The notes under the pieces were generated by a model. That model saw only the letters and a program-made list of their open reading frames with translations. It did no database searches and was not told where the DNA came from. Below, in pieces: positions 15,429 through 23,499 of a stretch of DNA of 43,649 bases. Position numbers and translations under genes: made by a program. Source of the stretch: Brotonthovivens sp045629925 (GTDB lineage: Bacteria > Bacillota > Clostridia > Lachnospirales > Lachnospiraceae); NCBI GenBank assembly GCA_045629925.1, contig JAZQSD010000135.1, positions 1 to 43,649 on the forward strand, written 5' to 3'. Each line of letters begins with the position of its first letter. Within the stretch, counting starts at the first letter, position 1.

Positions 15429-18158
15429 ATGGTACTGATCAAATTAGTGATGTGTGCATTTGGCTCATATGCAGAAGAAAATATAATAGATTTTTCTCAT
15501 AAGCAGGAAGGTGTTTTCTTGATCACCGGAGATACGGGATCAGGAAAAACCACTATTTTTGATGCCATTACCTTTGCATTATATGGAAAAACAAGTGGAG
15601 ACAGACGAGAAGGCAATATGATGCGCAGTCAGTATGCCAAAAAAGATCAGCCTTCTTATATTGAATTTACATTTCGTATAAAGCGAGATGTATACGTAAT
15701 TAGACGTAATCCGGCCTATGACATTGAAACCCATTACAAAAATGGAAAAGTAAAGATGGTTCATAAAGATGAAACAGTAACGCTTATTGAAAATGGTCAG
15801 GAGTATGTAACTACAAGAAAATCTGAAGTTAATAAACGAATTTTAGAGATTATAAAAGTTGATTTTGATCAGTTTACCCAGATTGCGATGATTGCTCAGG
15901 GCGAATTTATGAAATTATTAACTGCAGAAACGAAAAAGAAAAAAGAGATTTTTTCAAAATTATTCCATACGGGTATTTATCAGGACATTGCAAAGGAATT
16001 GGATCAAAAATGCCTGGGATATTATAGAGATTTGAAAGATCAGGAACTTTTATGCAGAAGTCAGATTGAGCAGGTGGATTCTAAGGATACACATTGGGAG
16101 GAGACAAAGACCTTGCCTTTGTCCAGAGGAGATGAGATTCTTGCATGTTTGAAACAATTGATCGAAGAAGATAAAAAAGCCTGGAATGAGCAGAAACAAA
16201 ATTTAGATCAAATTCAAGAAAAACAGAGAAAAAATGAGACTGTTATCACAGAAGGGGAAGCTTTATTAGCGCTGTATCAAACAAAAGAGAACTTATTGAA
16301 AGAAGGATTAAAATTTGCTGACGAATTTGATCAAATTCCATATGCATTGCAAGAATTAAAAGGAAAAGAGACAGAAATCAGTCCACAGTATCATAAAGCA
16401 ATTGAAGCGCTGGGTGTTTTTGAGAAACTCTACAAAATGGAAACCGAGGTTAACAAATGCAGCCTAGAACTGGATAAATGCAAGAGCAAAAGTGAGAAAG
16501 TTCAAGAAGAGATAGAGCTTTTAAAAGAGACATTGCAGGAATTGTCAAAGTCTGTTTTAGAAGCTGGAGATCCAGAAAAAGAAGTCATTATTTTAATTCA
16601 TGAACTGGACAGAGTGGTAGAAGAACAGAGAAAAACCACACTGTTAAAAGACCTATATATCAAATGGAAAAGCGAGAAAAAGTCTTACGAAGAGTGTATT
16701 TTACAGACAGAAAAAGAAAGAACTTTAAAAAACCATTTGGTTTTGGCGCTTCAAGAAGTGGAAGATAACTATTATCTTGCGCAGGCAGGTATTCTGGCAG
16801 AGCATCTGCAAGAGGGAATGCCTTGTCCTGTATGCGGTTCAATGGAACACCCTTGTATAACTTCTTTATGTGAGGATGCGCCTACCAAGGAGCAACTGGA
16901 GAATTGTAAAGTTAACCTTCGAGCGCAGGAAGAACGCTATCAAAAACAAATGTTAAAAGAAGGTAGTGTAAAAGAAAAGCTTTCTCAGTTAGCAGAACAA
17001 TTTGGACAGAGATATCTGGAGGAATACGGTGAATCTGTGCAGATTGAAATGATGGGGGAAGAATTTTTAGAAGACAAACTATTTCAGTTAAAATCTCAGC
17101 TTGCAACTAAGAATAATGAATTGTACAAAAAAAATCTGTTGGCAAGACAGTTAGAATCCTGGAAAACACAGATACAGTCTATACAAGAACAGATTAATGA
17201 AAAGAATGTATTTTTGGATGTAGAGAGAGTTGAAAAAGAAAAGCTTCAATTGAAATTAACAGAGGCTAAAACTATGTATGAACAATTGAAAATCAGCACT
17301 ATGGATTCATCCAAGGAGGAAATTGAAGCTATCTGTATTGAATTAAAGAATAAATTAGATCATATTCAAATTCAGATTGGAAAGATTAACGAGCTTACAA
17401 GTAAGATGCAGTTGATTTGTCAACAGATTGATAACCGACCATGTCCGGACTTGGATGTATTTTATCAGCTTCGCCAGGATTACACAGAAGAAAAAAATCA
17501 GTGTGAACCAATTGTTCAGGCATTGATGTTGAAAGTAAATAATAATTGTCAAAGGTACGATTTTTTAAATGAACATCTGAATAATATCCGAAATCTTGCG
17601 GAAAAGTATGAAACATATTTAACATTACACGAAGCAGCAAATGGACGAGTGGCTGGAAAGGTTAAAATTGATCTGGAAACCTATGTACAGAGACAATATC
17701 TTAAGAAAATCCTTCATGCGGCAAACCAAAGATTGTATGAAATGTCGATGGGACAGTTTGTATTGAAATTGAAAGATCTATCACAGGCTGGAAAGGCAGG
17801 AAACGAGGGGTTAGATCTTTATGTGCATAGTTTAGTTACCAATTCAGACAGAGATGTTAAGACATTGTCTGGTGGCGAATCCTTTATTGCAGCCTTGTCC
17901 ATGGCATTAGGACTATCTGATGTGGTGACTAGAACAGTTGGAAGTATTCATCTGCATTTGATGTTTATTGATGAAGGTTTTGGATCTCTTGATGACGCAT
18001 CCCGAACACAGGCGATTAAGATTCTAAATAGCCTGGCTGGAACAAAGACATTGGTAGGTATTATCTCCCATGTTTCTGAACTGAAAGAACAGATTGAAGA
18101 GAAATTAGTGGTTTCAAAAGGCGAGCGTGGAAGCAAGGTTCGGTGGGTAAAATTCTAA
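15429..18158 (+). CDS. sbcC: Nuclease SbcCD subunit C (SMC-like ATPase)
   Basis: A 909-residue Rad50-type ATPase. Order of parts: N-terminal ATPase half with Walker A GDTGSGKTT (residues 34-42), long coiled coil, zinc hook CPVCG near residue 466, returning coiled coil, then the C-terminal half with signature LSGGESF and Walker B LMFIDEGFGSLD. The length is typical of Firmicute SbcC, shorter than the E. coli protein. ATG 15429 is preferred because GAGG (15419-15422) lies 6 nt upstream. An alternative in-frame TTG at 15417 is less likely. Confidence 0.95.
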   Translation: MVLIKLVMCAFGSYAEENIIDFSHKQEGVFLITGDTGSGKTTIFDAITFALYGKTSGDRREGNMMRSQYAKKDQPSYIEFTFRIKRDVYVIRRNPAYDIETHYKNGKVKMVHKDETVTLIENGQEYVTTRKSEVNKRILEIIKVDFDQFTQIAMIAQGEFMKLLTAETKKKKEIFSKLFHTGIYQDIAKELDQKCLGYYRDLKDQELLCRSQIEQVDSKDTHWEETKTLPLSRGDEILACLKQLIEEDKKAWNEQKQNLDQIQEKQRKNETVITEGEALLALYQTKENLLKEGLKFADEFDQIPYALQELKGKETEISPQYHKAIEALGVFEKLYKMETEVNKCSLELDKCKSKSEKVQEEIELLKETLQELSKSVLEAGDPEKEVIILIHELDRVVEEQRKTTLLKDLYIKWKSEKKSYEECILQTEKERTLKNHLVLALQEVEDNYYLAQAGILAEHLQEGMPCPVCGSMEHPCITSLCEDAPTKEQLENCKVNLRAQEERYQKQMLKEGSVKEKLSQLAEQFGQRYLEEYGESVQIEMMGEEFLEDKLFQLKSQLATKNNELYKKNLLARQLESWKTQIQSIQEQINEKNVFLDVERVEKEKLQLKLTEAKTMYEQLKISTMDSSKEEIEAICIELKNKLDHIQIQIGKINELTSKMQLICQQIDNRPCPDLDVFYQLRQDYTEEKNQCEPIVQALMLKVNNNCQRYDFLNEHLNNIRNLAEKYETYLTLHEAANGRVAGKVKIDLETYVQRQYLKKILHAANQRLYEMSMGQFVLKLKDLSQAGKAGNEGLDLYVHSLVTNSDRDVKTLSGGESFIAALSMALGLSDVVTRTVGSIHLHLMFIDEGFGSLDDASRTQAIKILNSLAGTKTLVGIISHVSELKEQIEEKLVVSKGERGSKVRWVKF

Positions 18159-18178
18159 GTGCAAGAAACAGCTCAATA

Positions 18179-18187
18179 TGGTATAAT
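18179..18187 (+). promoter_or_regulatory. Extended -10 promoter before the SseB-like gene
   Basis: TGGTATAAT (18179-18187) carries the TGn extension and a consensus TATAAT. The -35 region is poor. The leader to the start at 18247 is about 55 nt, and no terminator is visible after sbcC. Confidence 0.6.
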
Positions 18188-18246
18188 AAATCAGTATTGG
18201 TATTGTTTTTGAAACACATAAAAATAAGATAAAAGAGGCATTAATA

Positions 18247-19242
18247 ATGGAAAGACAATATGTGAATAAAGAGGTTTTGAATATTCAAGGAGGGGCTTTG
18301 GAAGCTGTCATGCGAGCATATCTGGCAGAAAAAACACCGCAGAATATGGCTGCATTTGTAGACGCTCTCAGCAACTCTAAATTTTTGGTTCCAGTTGAAT
18401 TTCCAAAACAGCTTACGAAGGATGTGGCTGAAAAATTAAAGCGAGGAGAGAAACTCTCCCCACAGGAAATGCCAAAAATGCTTCCGATTTTATTAAAGAA
18501 TAAAGATGAAGAGCATTTTGCTCCTGCCTATACATCAAAAGAGCAGTTGCCAAAGGATCATCAGTATATGGCTATCATGCCAGTTTCTTTTGCGGATATT
18601 CTTCGTGTAAGTCGTATAAAAGAATATAAGATTAAAGCGATAGTCATTAATCCAAATACCGACAATGTGATTCTTGCAGATAAGATGATGAATATGATGG
18701 AAAAAATCGTCAATGGCGGTGATATCTGTAAAATTATGGAAGAAGAAGGCTTAGGTTCTGTACAGAAACAAAAACTGTCTATGACTGTTGAACAGTTCCA
18801 TATATTTGCGAGAAGAAACGTAGAAGTTGGATTAATCCCAAAACTTGCATTTCAGCATAAAGGTAAGTTTATGGAAAGCCTTGAATCAAAAGGTTCAGAA
18901 GTTCTACTGGAACTTTATAGAGGAATGTACAAAGCCAATGTACCATTTCCATATGAACAGAAAGATTTTGATATAATGACATTACAGATCAGAGATGATT
19001 TGCAGATATCATCTATTGAATTTCCTGCAAAGAATCTTGGGGCTGGAGCATGCAGATCCGGTTATGCAGTATGGAATCCGCAAAAAGAAGAGATGCAGTA
19101 TTTTGTCGTAGAACTTACAAAAAATGAGGAACCAGCAAGACTGGTAAAAATAATGCCAGATGGCAAAGGTCAAGTGCTTGGGGAGGCACCTGCACCTGGA
19201 AGTGAAATGTTTACAATCATAGAGATGCTTGACAAGCAGTAA
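18247..19242 (+). CDS. SseB-family protein
   Basis: A 331-residue soluble protein. The N-terminal third (about residues 30-150: AFVDALSNSKFLVPVEFP, HFAPAYTSKEQLP, INPNTDNVIL) has the pattern of the SseB N-terminal domain, seen in enhanced serine sensitivity protein B and in many stand-alone Firmicute proteins of unknown role. The C-terminal two thirds end in a segment (YRGMYKANVPFPYEQ onward) that may be a second domain. The biochemical role of the family is not established. It probably forms an operon with the next small gene, 12 nt downstream. Confidence 0.7.
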   Translation: MERQYVNKEVLNIQGGALEAVMRAYLAEKTPQNMAAFVDALSNSKFLVPVEFPKQLTKDVAEKLKRGEKLSPQEMPKMLPILLKNKDEEHFAPAYTSKEQLPKDHQYMAIMPVSFADILRVSRIKEYKIKAIVINPNTDNVILADKMMNMMEKIVNGGDICKIMEEEGLGSVQKQKLSMTVEQFHIFARRNVEVGLIPKLAFQHKGKFMESLESKGSEVLLELYRGMYKANVPFPYEQKDFDIMTLQIRDDLQISSIEFPAKNLGAGACRSGYAVWNPQKEEMQYFVVELTKNEEPARLVKIMPDGKGQVLGEAPAPGSEMFTIIEMLDKQ

Positions 19243-19254
19243 GGAGAGGGACAT

Positions 19255-19491
19255 ATGATAAATCCAATGAAATTATTACAGCTTAGACCATTAGTGACAC
19301 AGTTTCAGAACGCGCATCCTAAATTCATGCAGTTTTTTGCTGCAGTAGGACAGTCTGGAATGAGAGAAGGTACTGTTGTTGAAATCAGCATTACTGATCC
19401 AGATGGAAAAAACCTGTGTACAAACATTAAGCTGTCAAAAGACGATCTTGAACTTTTTGAAAGCATTTCAGAGTTAATGAGAGAGCAGTAA
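19255..19491 (+). CDS. Small conserved-looking protein of unknown function
   Basis: A 78-residue soluble protein with a helical N-terminal half (NPMKLLQLRPLVTQFQNAHP) and a strand-like middle (GTVVEISITDPDGKNLCTNI), ending in an acidic helix. ATG 19255 follows GGAGAGG. It sits 12 nt after the SseB-like gene and just before the que promoter. I do not recognise the family; the position suggests a partner of the SseB-like protein. Confidence 0.65.
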   Translation: MINPMKLLQLRPLVTQFQNAHPKFMQFFAAVGQSGMREGTVVEISITDPDGKNLCTNIKLSKDDLELFESISELMREQ

Positions 19492-19493
19492 TC

Positions 19494-19522
19494 TTGACAA
19501 ATTAGGTTTGTTACCTTATATT
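19494..19522 (+). promoter_or_regulatory. Sigma-A-type promoter of the queuosine operon
   Basis: TTGACA (19494-19499), 17 bp, TATATT (19517-19522). It starts two bases after the preceding stop codon. The start site would fall at about 19529, exactly where the riboswitch aptamer begins. Confidence 0.8.
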
Positions 19523-19529
19523 AGTAAAT

Positions 19530-19632
19530 CGACAGTTCGTTTGTACCATCCTGTCGTTAAACAAAACCAGGACTACGAGTTAAAAATGATTTTTTAGTGT
19601 ATTAACCGCAGTCTGTCAGTCTGCGGTTTTTT
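19530..19632 (+). promoter_or_regulatory. preQ1 riboswitch (class I-like) with terminator platform
   Basis: A 6-bp stem CGACAG (19530-19535) / CTGTCG (19551-19556) encloses a 15-nt loop that begins TTCG and contains GTACC. An A-rich tail TTAAACAAAACCAGGA follows, very like the tails of known preQ1-I aptamers. I cannot fix the pseudoknot by eye: the tail GGA can reach loop TCC, and ACGA (19575-19578) can pair with loop TCGT (19537-19540). Downstream, AACCGCAG (19604-19611) / CTGCGGTT (19621-19628) plus a T run forms a terminator. A GTTAA segment near 19579 could pair with TTAAC at 19602 and disrupt it. The genes behind make preQ1, so feedback control fits. Confidence 0.78.
19604..19632 (+). 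terminator. Conditional terminator of the que leader
   Basis: An 8-bp stem AACCGCAG / CTGCGGTT with a 9-nt loop followed by a T run. It lies inside the leader after the aptamer and 35 nt before queD, so it is the expected OFF state of the riboswitch. Confidence 0.8.
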
Positions 19633-19667
19633 CTTTTTATGTATAAACAGAAAGTTGGAGGGAATAC

Positions 19668-20087
19668 ATGTATACCTTAAAGACAGAACAAAGCTTTGAT
19701 TCTGCACATTTTTTAGCAGGTTATAATGGAAAATGCAGCAATATTCATGGACACAGATGGAGAGTTGTTGTAGAAATCTGGTCTGATAAATTGGTAGAAC
19801 AAGGTCAGCTTCGAGGAATGGTAGTTGATTTTGGAGATATTAAAGCAGATCTGCAAAAGATTACAGATTACTATGATCATGCGCTGATTGTGGAAGAGGG
19901 AAGTTTAAAAGAAACTACCATTTTGGCATTGCAGGATGAAGGATTCAGAATGATCATTGTACCATTTCGACCAACTGCAGAACATTTTGCTAAAAGTATA
20001 TATGATCAGATAAAAGCATTAGGATATGGTGTTCGTTGTGTTGAAGTGTATGAAACACCTAACAACTGCGCTTCCTATCAGGAGTAG
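19668..20087 (+). CDS. queD: 6-carboxytetrahydropterin synthase
   Basis: A 139-residue QueD (PTPS family) that turns dihydroneopterin triphosphate into 6-carboxytetrahydropterin, the second step to preQ1. Zinc ligands His14 (DSAHF), His27 and His29 (IHGHR) and catalytic Cys23 (GKCSN) are present, as is the C-terminal substrate motif VYETPNNCASY. ATG 19668 follows TTGGAGGG. It is the first gene behind the preQ1 riboswitch. Confidence 0.95.
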   Translation: MYTLKTEQSFDSAHFLAGYNGKCSNIHGHRWRVVVEIWSDKLVEQGQLRGMVVDFGDIKADLQKITDYYDHALIVEEGSLKETTILALQDEGFRMIIVPFRPTAEHFAKSIYDQIKALGYGVRCVEVYETPNNCASYQE

Positions 20088-20100
20088 AAAGGGTTTAAAA

Positions 20101-20769
20101 ATGGCCAATTATAAAGTAGTTGAGATATTTTCCAGTATTAATGGAGAAGGCCTTAAAGCGGGGCAGATTGCAGTATTTGTGCGTATGCAAGGATGCAATC
20201 TGAATTGTAGATATTGTGATACTTCTTGGGCAAATGAAACTAATTGCAATTTTCACTGGACTTCTACAGAAGAAATTTTAGAACTAGTAAAAAGCAAGGG
20301 TATTCATAATGTAACAATTACAGGCGGTGAACCTCTTTTGCAGGAGAACATAGGGGAATTATTTAATGCCTTTGCAAAAGAGCCTGAAATACGGGTTGAA
20401 GTTGAGACTAACGGTAGTGTTGACATTTCTCCTTATATGCATATGGAAAACCGTCCATCATTTACTATGGATTACAAACTTCCAAGTTCAGGCGCTGAAG
20501 ATGAGATGCTTTTAACAAACCTATCTCTAGTAGAGAAAAAAGATGTTGTAAAGTTTGTTATTGGTGATCATGAAGATTTGATTCGTGCGAAGGAAGTAAT
20601 AGATGAATATCATCTTACAGAACGGACAAATGTGTATTTTAGTCCTGTTTGGGGCGATATTGAAGTAGAACAGATTGTTAATTTTATGAAATATCATTGT
20701 ATGAACCAAGTGACACTGCAGCTTCAGATGCATAAGATCATTTGGGATCCACAGATGCGTGGTGTTTAG
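20101..20769 (+). CDS. queE: 7-carboxy-7-deazaguanine synthase (radical SAM)
   Basis: A 222-residue radical SAM enzyme making 7-carboxy-7-deazaguanine from carboxytetrahydropterin. The cluster motif CNLNCRYC (Cys32, Cys36, Cys39) is the standard CxxxCxxC. FSSINGEGLKAGQIAVFVR and TGGEPLLQ are typical of QueE. An open frame extends upstream into queD, but ATG 20101 gives the normal N-terminus and lies 13 nt after the queD stop, behind AAAGGG. The stop overlaps the folE ribosome site. Confidence 0.94.
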   Translation: MANYKVVEIFSSINGEGLKAGQIAVFVRMQGCNLNCRYCDTSWANETNCNFHWTSTEEILELVKSKGIHNVTITGGEPLLQENIGELFNAFAKEPEIRVEVETNGSVDISPYMHMENRPSFTMDYKLPSSGAEDEMLLTNLSLVEKKDVVKFVIGDHEDLIRAKEVIDEYHLTERTNVYFSPVWGDIEVEQIVNFMKYHCMNQVTLQLQMHKIIWDPQMRGV

Positions 20770-20782
20770 AAGGAGAAAAAAG

Positions 20783-21361
20783 ATGGCAATTGATATAAAT
20801 GCAATTGAAGAACATATTCGAGGACTTCTTGTGGCTCTTGGTGATGATCCGGAGCGTGAGGGATTAAAAGAAACACCTCACAGAGTGGCAAAAATGTACG
20901 CGGAAGTTTTCGAAGGTATGAATTATACAAATCATGAAATCGCTCAAATGTTTGACAAAACATTTGAAGATGATCTTTCTTTTAGTGAAGAAAACAGTGA
21001 TTTTGTAATTGTGAAAGATATCAGCGTGTTTAGTTTTTGTGAGCATCATATTGCATTGATGTATGATATGAAGGTTACAGTTGCTTATGTTCCTAATGGA
21101 AAAGTGATTGGTCTTAGCAAGATTGCTCGAATTGCTGATATGGCGGCAAAACGATTACAACTTCAGGAAAGAATTGGAACCGATATAGCAGAGATCATGC
21201 AAGAAGTAACAGGTTCTGAAGACGTGGCGGTTCTTATAGAGGGATGCCATAGCTGTATGACGGCTAGAGGTATTAAGAAAACAGATGCTAAAACATACAC
21301 AAGTACACTGCGTGGACGTTTCCAGACAGATGTGATGCTGCAGATGCGTTTGAATATGTAA
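20783..21361 (+). CDS. folE: GTP cyclohydrolase I
   Basis: A 192-residue type IB-free, classical GTP cyclohydrolase I producing dihydroneopterin triphosphate from GTP. The zinc and active-site residues are present: FSFCEHHIALMYD, HSCMTARGI and the C-terminal STLRGRF. Its place between queE and queC shows it supplies QueD here, although the same product also feeds folate synthesis. ATG 20783 follows AAGGAG (20770-20775); an upstream in-frame start at 20759 lies inside queE and lacks a ribosome site. Confidence 0.95.
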   Translation: MAIDINAIEEHIRGLLVALGDDPEREGLKETPHRVAKMYAEVFEGMNYTNHEIAQMFDKTFEDDLSFSEENSDFVIVKDISVFSFCEHHIALMYDMKVTVAYVPNGKVIGLSKIARIADMAAKRLQLQERIGTDIAEIMQEVTGSEDVAVLIEGCHSCMTARGIKKTDAKTYTSTLRGRFQTDVMLQMRLNM

Positions 21362-21381
21362 GTCGATAGAGGTGAAACAAA

Positions 21382-22062
21382 GTGAAAGCGTTGGTTTTAT
21401 TTAGTGGAGGAGTAGACAGCACAACTTGCCTTGGAATGGCTGTATCAAAATATGGCCGTGAGAATGTGGTAGCACTGTCTGTTTCTTATGGACAAAAGCA
21501 CAACAAAGAACTAGAGAGTTCTGTAAAAATTGCAGAGCATTATCAGGTAGAGCATATATATCTGGATCTTGCAAAGATTTTTGAGTACAGTGATTGTTCT
21601 CTGCTGACTCATTCTGAACATGAGATTCCAATGGAGTCATATGCCGAGCAGATTGATAAAGCTGATGGAAAACCAGTTTCAACGTATGTACCATTTAGAA
21701 ATGGCTTGTTTTTGTCAAGTGCAGCAAGCATTGCATTGTCTAAGGATTGTAGCGTGATCTATTATGGAGCGCACAGCGATGATGCTGCAGGAAGTGCGTA
21801 CCCAGATTGTTCCGATGCTTTTAATAAGGCTATCAATGATGCGATTTACATTGGAAGCGGACAGCAACTTCGTGTGGAAGCGCCATTTGTAAATATGACA
21901 AAAGCAGAAATTGTAAAGATAGGATTAGATTTGGATGTTCCATATCAATTGACATGGAGTTGTTATGAGGGTAAAGACGCACCATGCGGAACTTGTGGAA
22001 CATGTATTGATAGAGCGCAGGCTTTTGCTTTGAATGGGGTAAAAGACCCAGCGCTGTTTTAG
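21382..22062 (+). CDS. queC: 7-cyano-7-deazaguanine synthase
   Basis: A 226-residue ATP-dependent enzyme that converts carboxy-deazaguanine and ammonia to preQ0. The PP-loop SGGVDSTT (residues 8-15) and the C-terminal zinc site CGTCGTC with a preceding Cys are intact. Start is GTG 21382 behind AGAGGTG. It lies 20 nt after folE and 10 nt before queF. Confidence 0.96.
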   Translation: MKALVLFSGGVDSTTCLGMAVSKYGRENVVALSVSYGQKHNKELESSVKIAEHYQVEHIYLDLAKIFEYSDCSLLTHSEHEIPMESYAEQIDKADGKPVSTYVPFRNGLFLSSAASIALSKDCSVIYYGAHSDDAAGSAYPDCSDAFNKAINDAIYIGSGQQLRVEAPFVNMTKAEIVKIGLDLDVPYQLTWSCYEGKDAPCGTCGTCIDRAQAFALNGVKDPALF

Positions 22063-22072
22063 GAGGATAAAA

Positions 22073-22570
22073 ATGGCAGGAAGAAAGAAAGATGAAATGC
22101 AGGATGTAACATTGCTTGGCAATCAGGGCGTAAAATATCCTATGGACTATGCGCCGGAAATGTTAGAAACTTTTGACAACAAACATCCTGGCCGAGATTA
22201 TTTTGTAAAATTTAATTGCCCAGAGTTTACTAGTCTTTGTCCAATCACAGGGCAGCCTGATTTTGCTACAATTTACATTTCTTATGTTCCGGATGTGAAG
22301 ATGGTTGAGAGTAAATCCTTAAAACTGTACTTATTTAGTTTCCGTAATCATGGGGATTTTCATGAAGATTGTGTAAATATCATTATGAATGATCTTATTA
22401 AACTGATGGATCCAAAATATATTGAAGTTTGGGGAAAATTCACTCCAAGAGGGGGAATTTCCATCGATCCGTACTGTAATTATGGACGCCCAGGAACAAA
22501 ATGGGAAGAAGCCGCATGGAATCGTTTGGCTAACCATGATTTGTATCCAGAAAAAATCGACAATCGATAA
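22073..22570 (+). CDS. queF: NADPH-dependent 7-cyano-7-deazaguanine reductase
   Basis: A 165-residue unimodular QueF (T-fold) reducing the preQ0 nitrile to the amine preQ1. The catalytic Cys56 (TSLCPITGQPDF), Asp63 and the family motif ESKSLKLYLFSFRNHGDFHE are present. ATG 22073 follows AGGAGG. It completes the route from GTP to preQ1, the ligand of the upstream riboswitch. No clear terminator follows. Confidence 0.96.
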   Translation: MAGRKKDEMQDVTLLGNQGVKYPMDYAPEMLETFDNKHPGRDYFVKFNCPEFTSLCPITGQPDFATIYISYVPDVKMVESKSLKLYLFSFRNHGDFHEDCVNIIMNDLIKLMDPKYIEVWGKFTPRGGISIDPYCNYGRPGTKWEEAAWNRLANHDLYPEKIDNR

Positions 22571-22575
22571 AACCG

Positions 22576-22604
22576 GCAATTTTTCAAACAGACAAGCATA
22601 GTAT
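22576..22604 (+). promoter_or_regulatory. Possible sigma-E-type promoter of spoIIM
   Basis: GCAATTT (22576-22582) matches 5 of 7 positions of the sigma-E -35. CATAGTAT (22597-22604) matches 6 of 8 of the -10, with the same 14-bp spacing as before spoIIIAA. spoIIM belongs to the sigma-E regulon in B. subtilis, which raises the likelihood. Confidence 0.45.
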
Positions 22605-22638
22605 GTTCTAAGAAATAGATGTGAATAGGAGAACGGCT

Positions 22639-23280
22639 GTGAGAACTGTTGAAAATTATGATCGAAATATGAAAACAACCAAAAGAATAACTGCATTTTC
22701 TGTTTGCAGAATTTTATTTTTTGGTTGTTTTTTTTGTGCTATCTTTATTGCCAACACAATATGGAAAAATGAAGCTTCCTGGATAGCTTATATGCATCAG
22801 AGCATGTTTCATGATAATAAGCTGATTTTTGATGGGGGAGTAGATTGTCTTATAAAAGTTCTAGGAGCAAGACTTCCGGTCTGGGGATGTCTGATTATTT
22901 TTGGAAGAACATGGTGGGGAATCATTAGTGCTCAAGTATGGGCTGGATGGCAGGGATTTTTATACGGAATTATTTTTTCTTCCTTCTTGATTCGCTATGG
23001 AGTATATGGTATCTTTGTCTTTGCTTGCATGTCATTACCGCAGTTGCCAGTGTATGTTGTGGCTTATATTTTGTTATACAGAAAAAATATGAGTGAGAGA
23101 TCTGGAGATTTTCGAGCCAGAATTTATACTTCTATATATGGTAGAGAACAATTGCATACAAAAAAAGAAATTGGCTTTTATTTTCTGCTCAGCACCTTGT
23201 TTATGACAGGAGTTTGGCTGGAAAGTTATGTAAATGTAATTGTTTTGACTAAAATGGTTGATTTAATCGGAAAAATTTAA
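22639..23280 (+). CDS. spoIIM: Stage II sporulation protein M-like membrane protein
   Basis: A 213-residue protein with about five hydrophobic segments (about residues 22-40, 78-95, 108-128, 131-150 and 180-200) and the AQVWAGWQGFLYG region expected in the SpoIIM/DUF95 family. In B. subtilis SpoIIM (214 residues, five helices) works with SpoIID and SpoIIP in peptidoglycan remodelling during engulfment, and its gene lies close to xerD, as here. Start is GTG 22639, 7 nt after AGGAG (22627-22631); an earlier in-frame GTG at 22621 precedes that site. The identification rests on topology, length and neighbour more than on motifs. Confidence 0.75.
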   Translation: MRTVENYDRNMKTTKRITAFSVCRILFFGCFFCAIFIANTIWKNEASWIAYMHQSMFHDNKLIFDGGVDCLIKVLGARLPVWGCLIIFGRTWWGIISAQVWAGWQGFLYGIIFSSFLIRYGVYGIFVFACMSLPQLPVYVVAYILLYRKNMSERSGDFRARIYTSIYGREQLHTKKEIGFYFLLSTLFMTGVWLESYVNVIVLTKMVDLIGKI

Positions 23281-23394
23281 AAAAAATTTAAAAAATTTTT
23301 TGCGATTTTTCACAAGATATTGTTGAGTAAAAAAAATCATGACGAGATGTTGTGGTATTATGTAAATCGGTGTCGAAAACTGTAAAAATACTAT

Positions 23395-23423
23395 TTGCTT
23401 TTCTCAAAATTTACCATTATAAT
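23395..23423 (+). promoter_or_regulatory. Sigma-A-type promoter of xerD
   Basis: TTGCTT (23395-23400), 17 bp, TATAAT (23418-23423). The start site near 23430 gives a leader of about 70 nt. The AT-rich tract 23278-23320 before it may act as an UP-like element; this is a guess. Confidence 0.6.
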
Positions 23424-23442
23424 GACATTCAAAGAGTGAAAG

Positions 23443-23476
23443 TGGAGGGATATTGCTTAATTCCTCCTGATTTTTT
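23443..23476 (+). promoter_or_regulatory. Hairpin with T run in the xerD leader (possible attenuator)
   Basis: GGAGGGA (23443-23449) pairs with TTCCTCC (23461-23467); TGA and six T follow. The left arm is itself a good Shine-Dalgarno, and a tiny frame TTG CTT AAT TCC TCC TGA starts at 23453 and ends in the right arm. By contrast the xerD start has only GGGG at 10 nt. Attenuation is an inference. Confidence 0.4.
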
Positions 23477-23499
23477 ACGCTAAATGGGGTTATTAACAC

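Noticed and set aside
20026..20100. Longer N-terminus for queE overlapping queD
   Set aside because: The usual QueE N-terminus begins at ATG 20101 and the upstream part only mirrors queD in another frame.
23278..23300. A/T-only near-palindrome after spoIIM as a terminator
   Set aside because: No G-C pairs in the possible stem; too weak to support.
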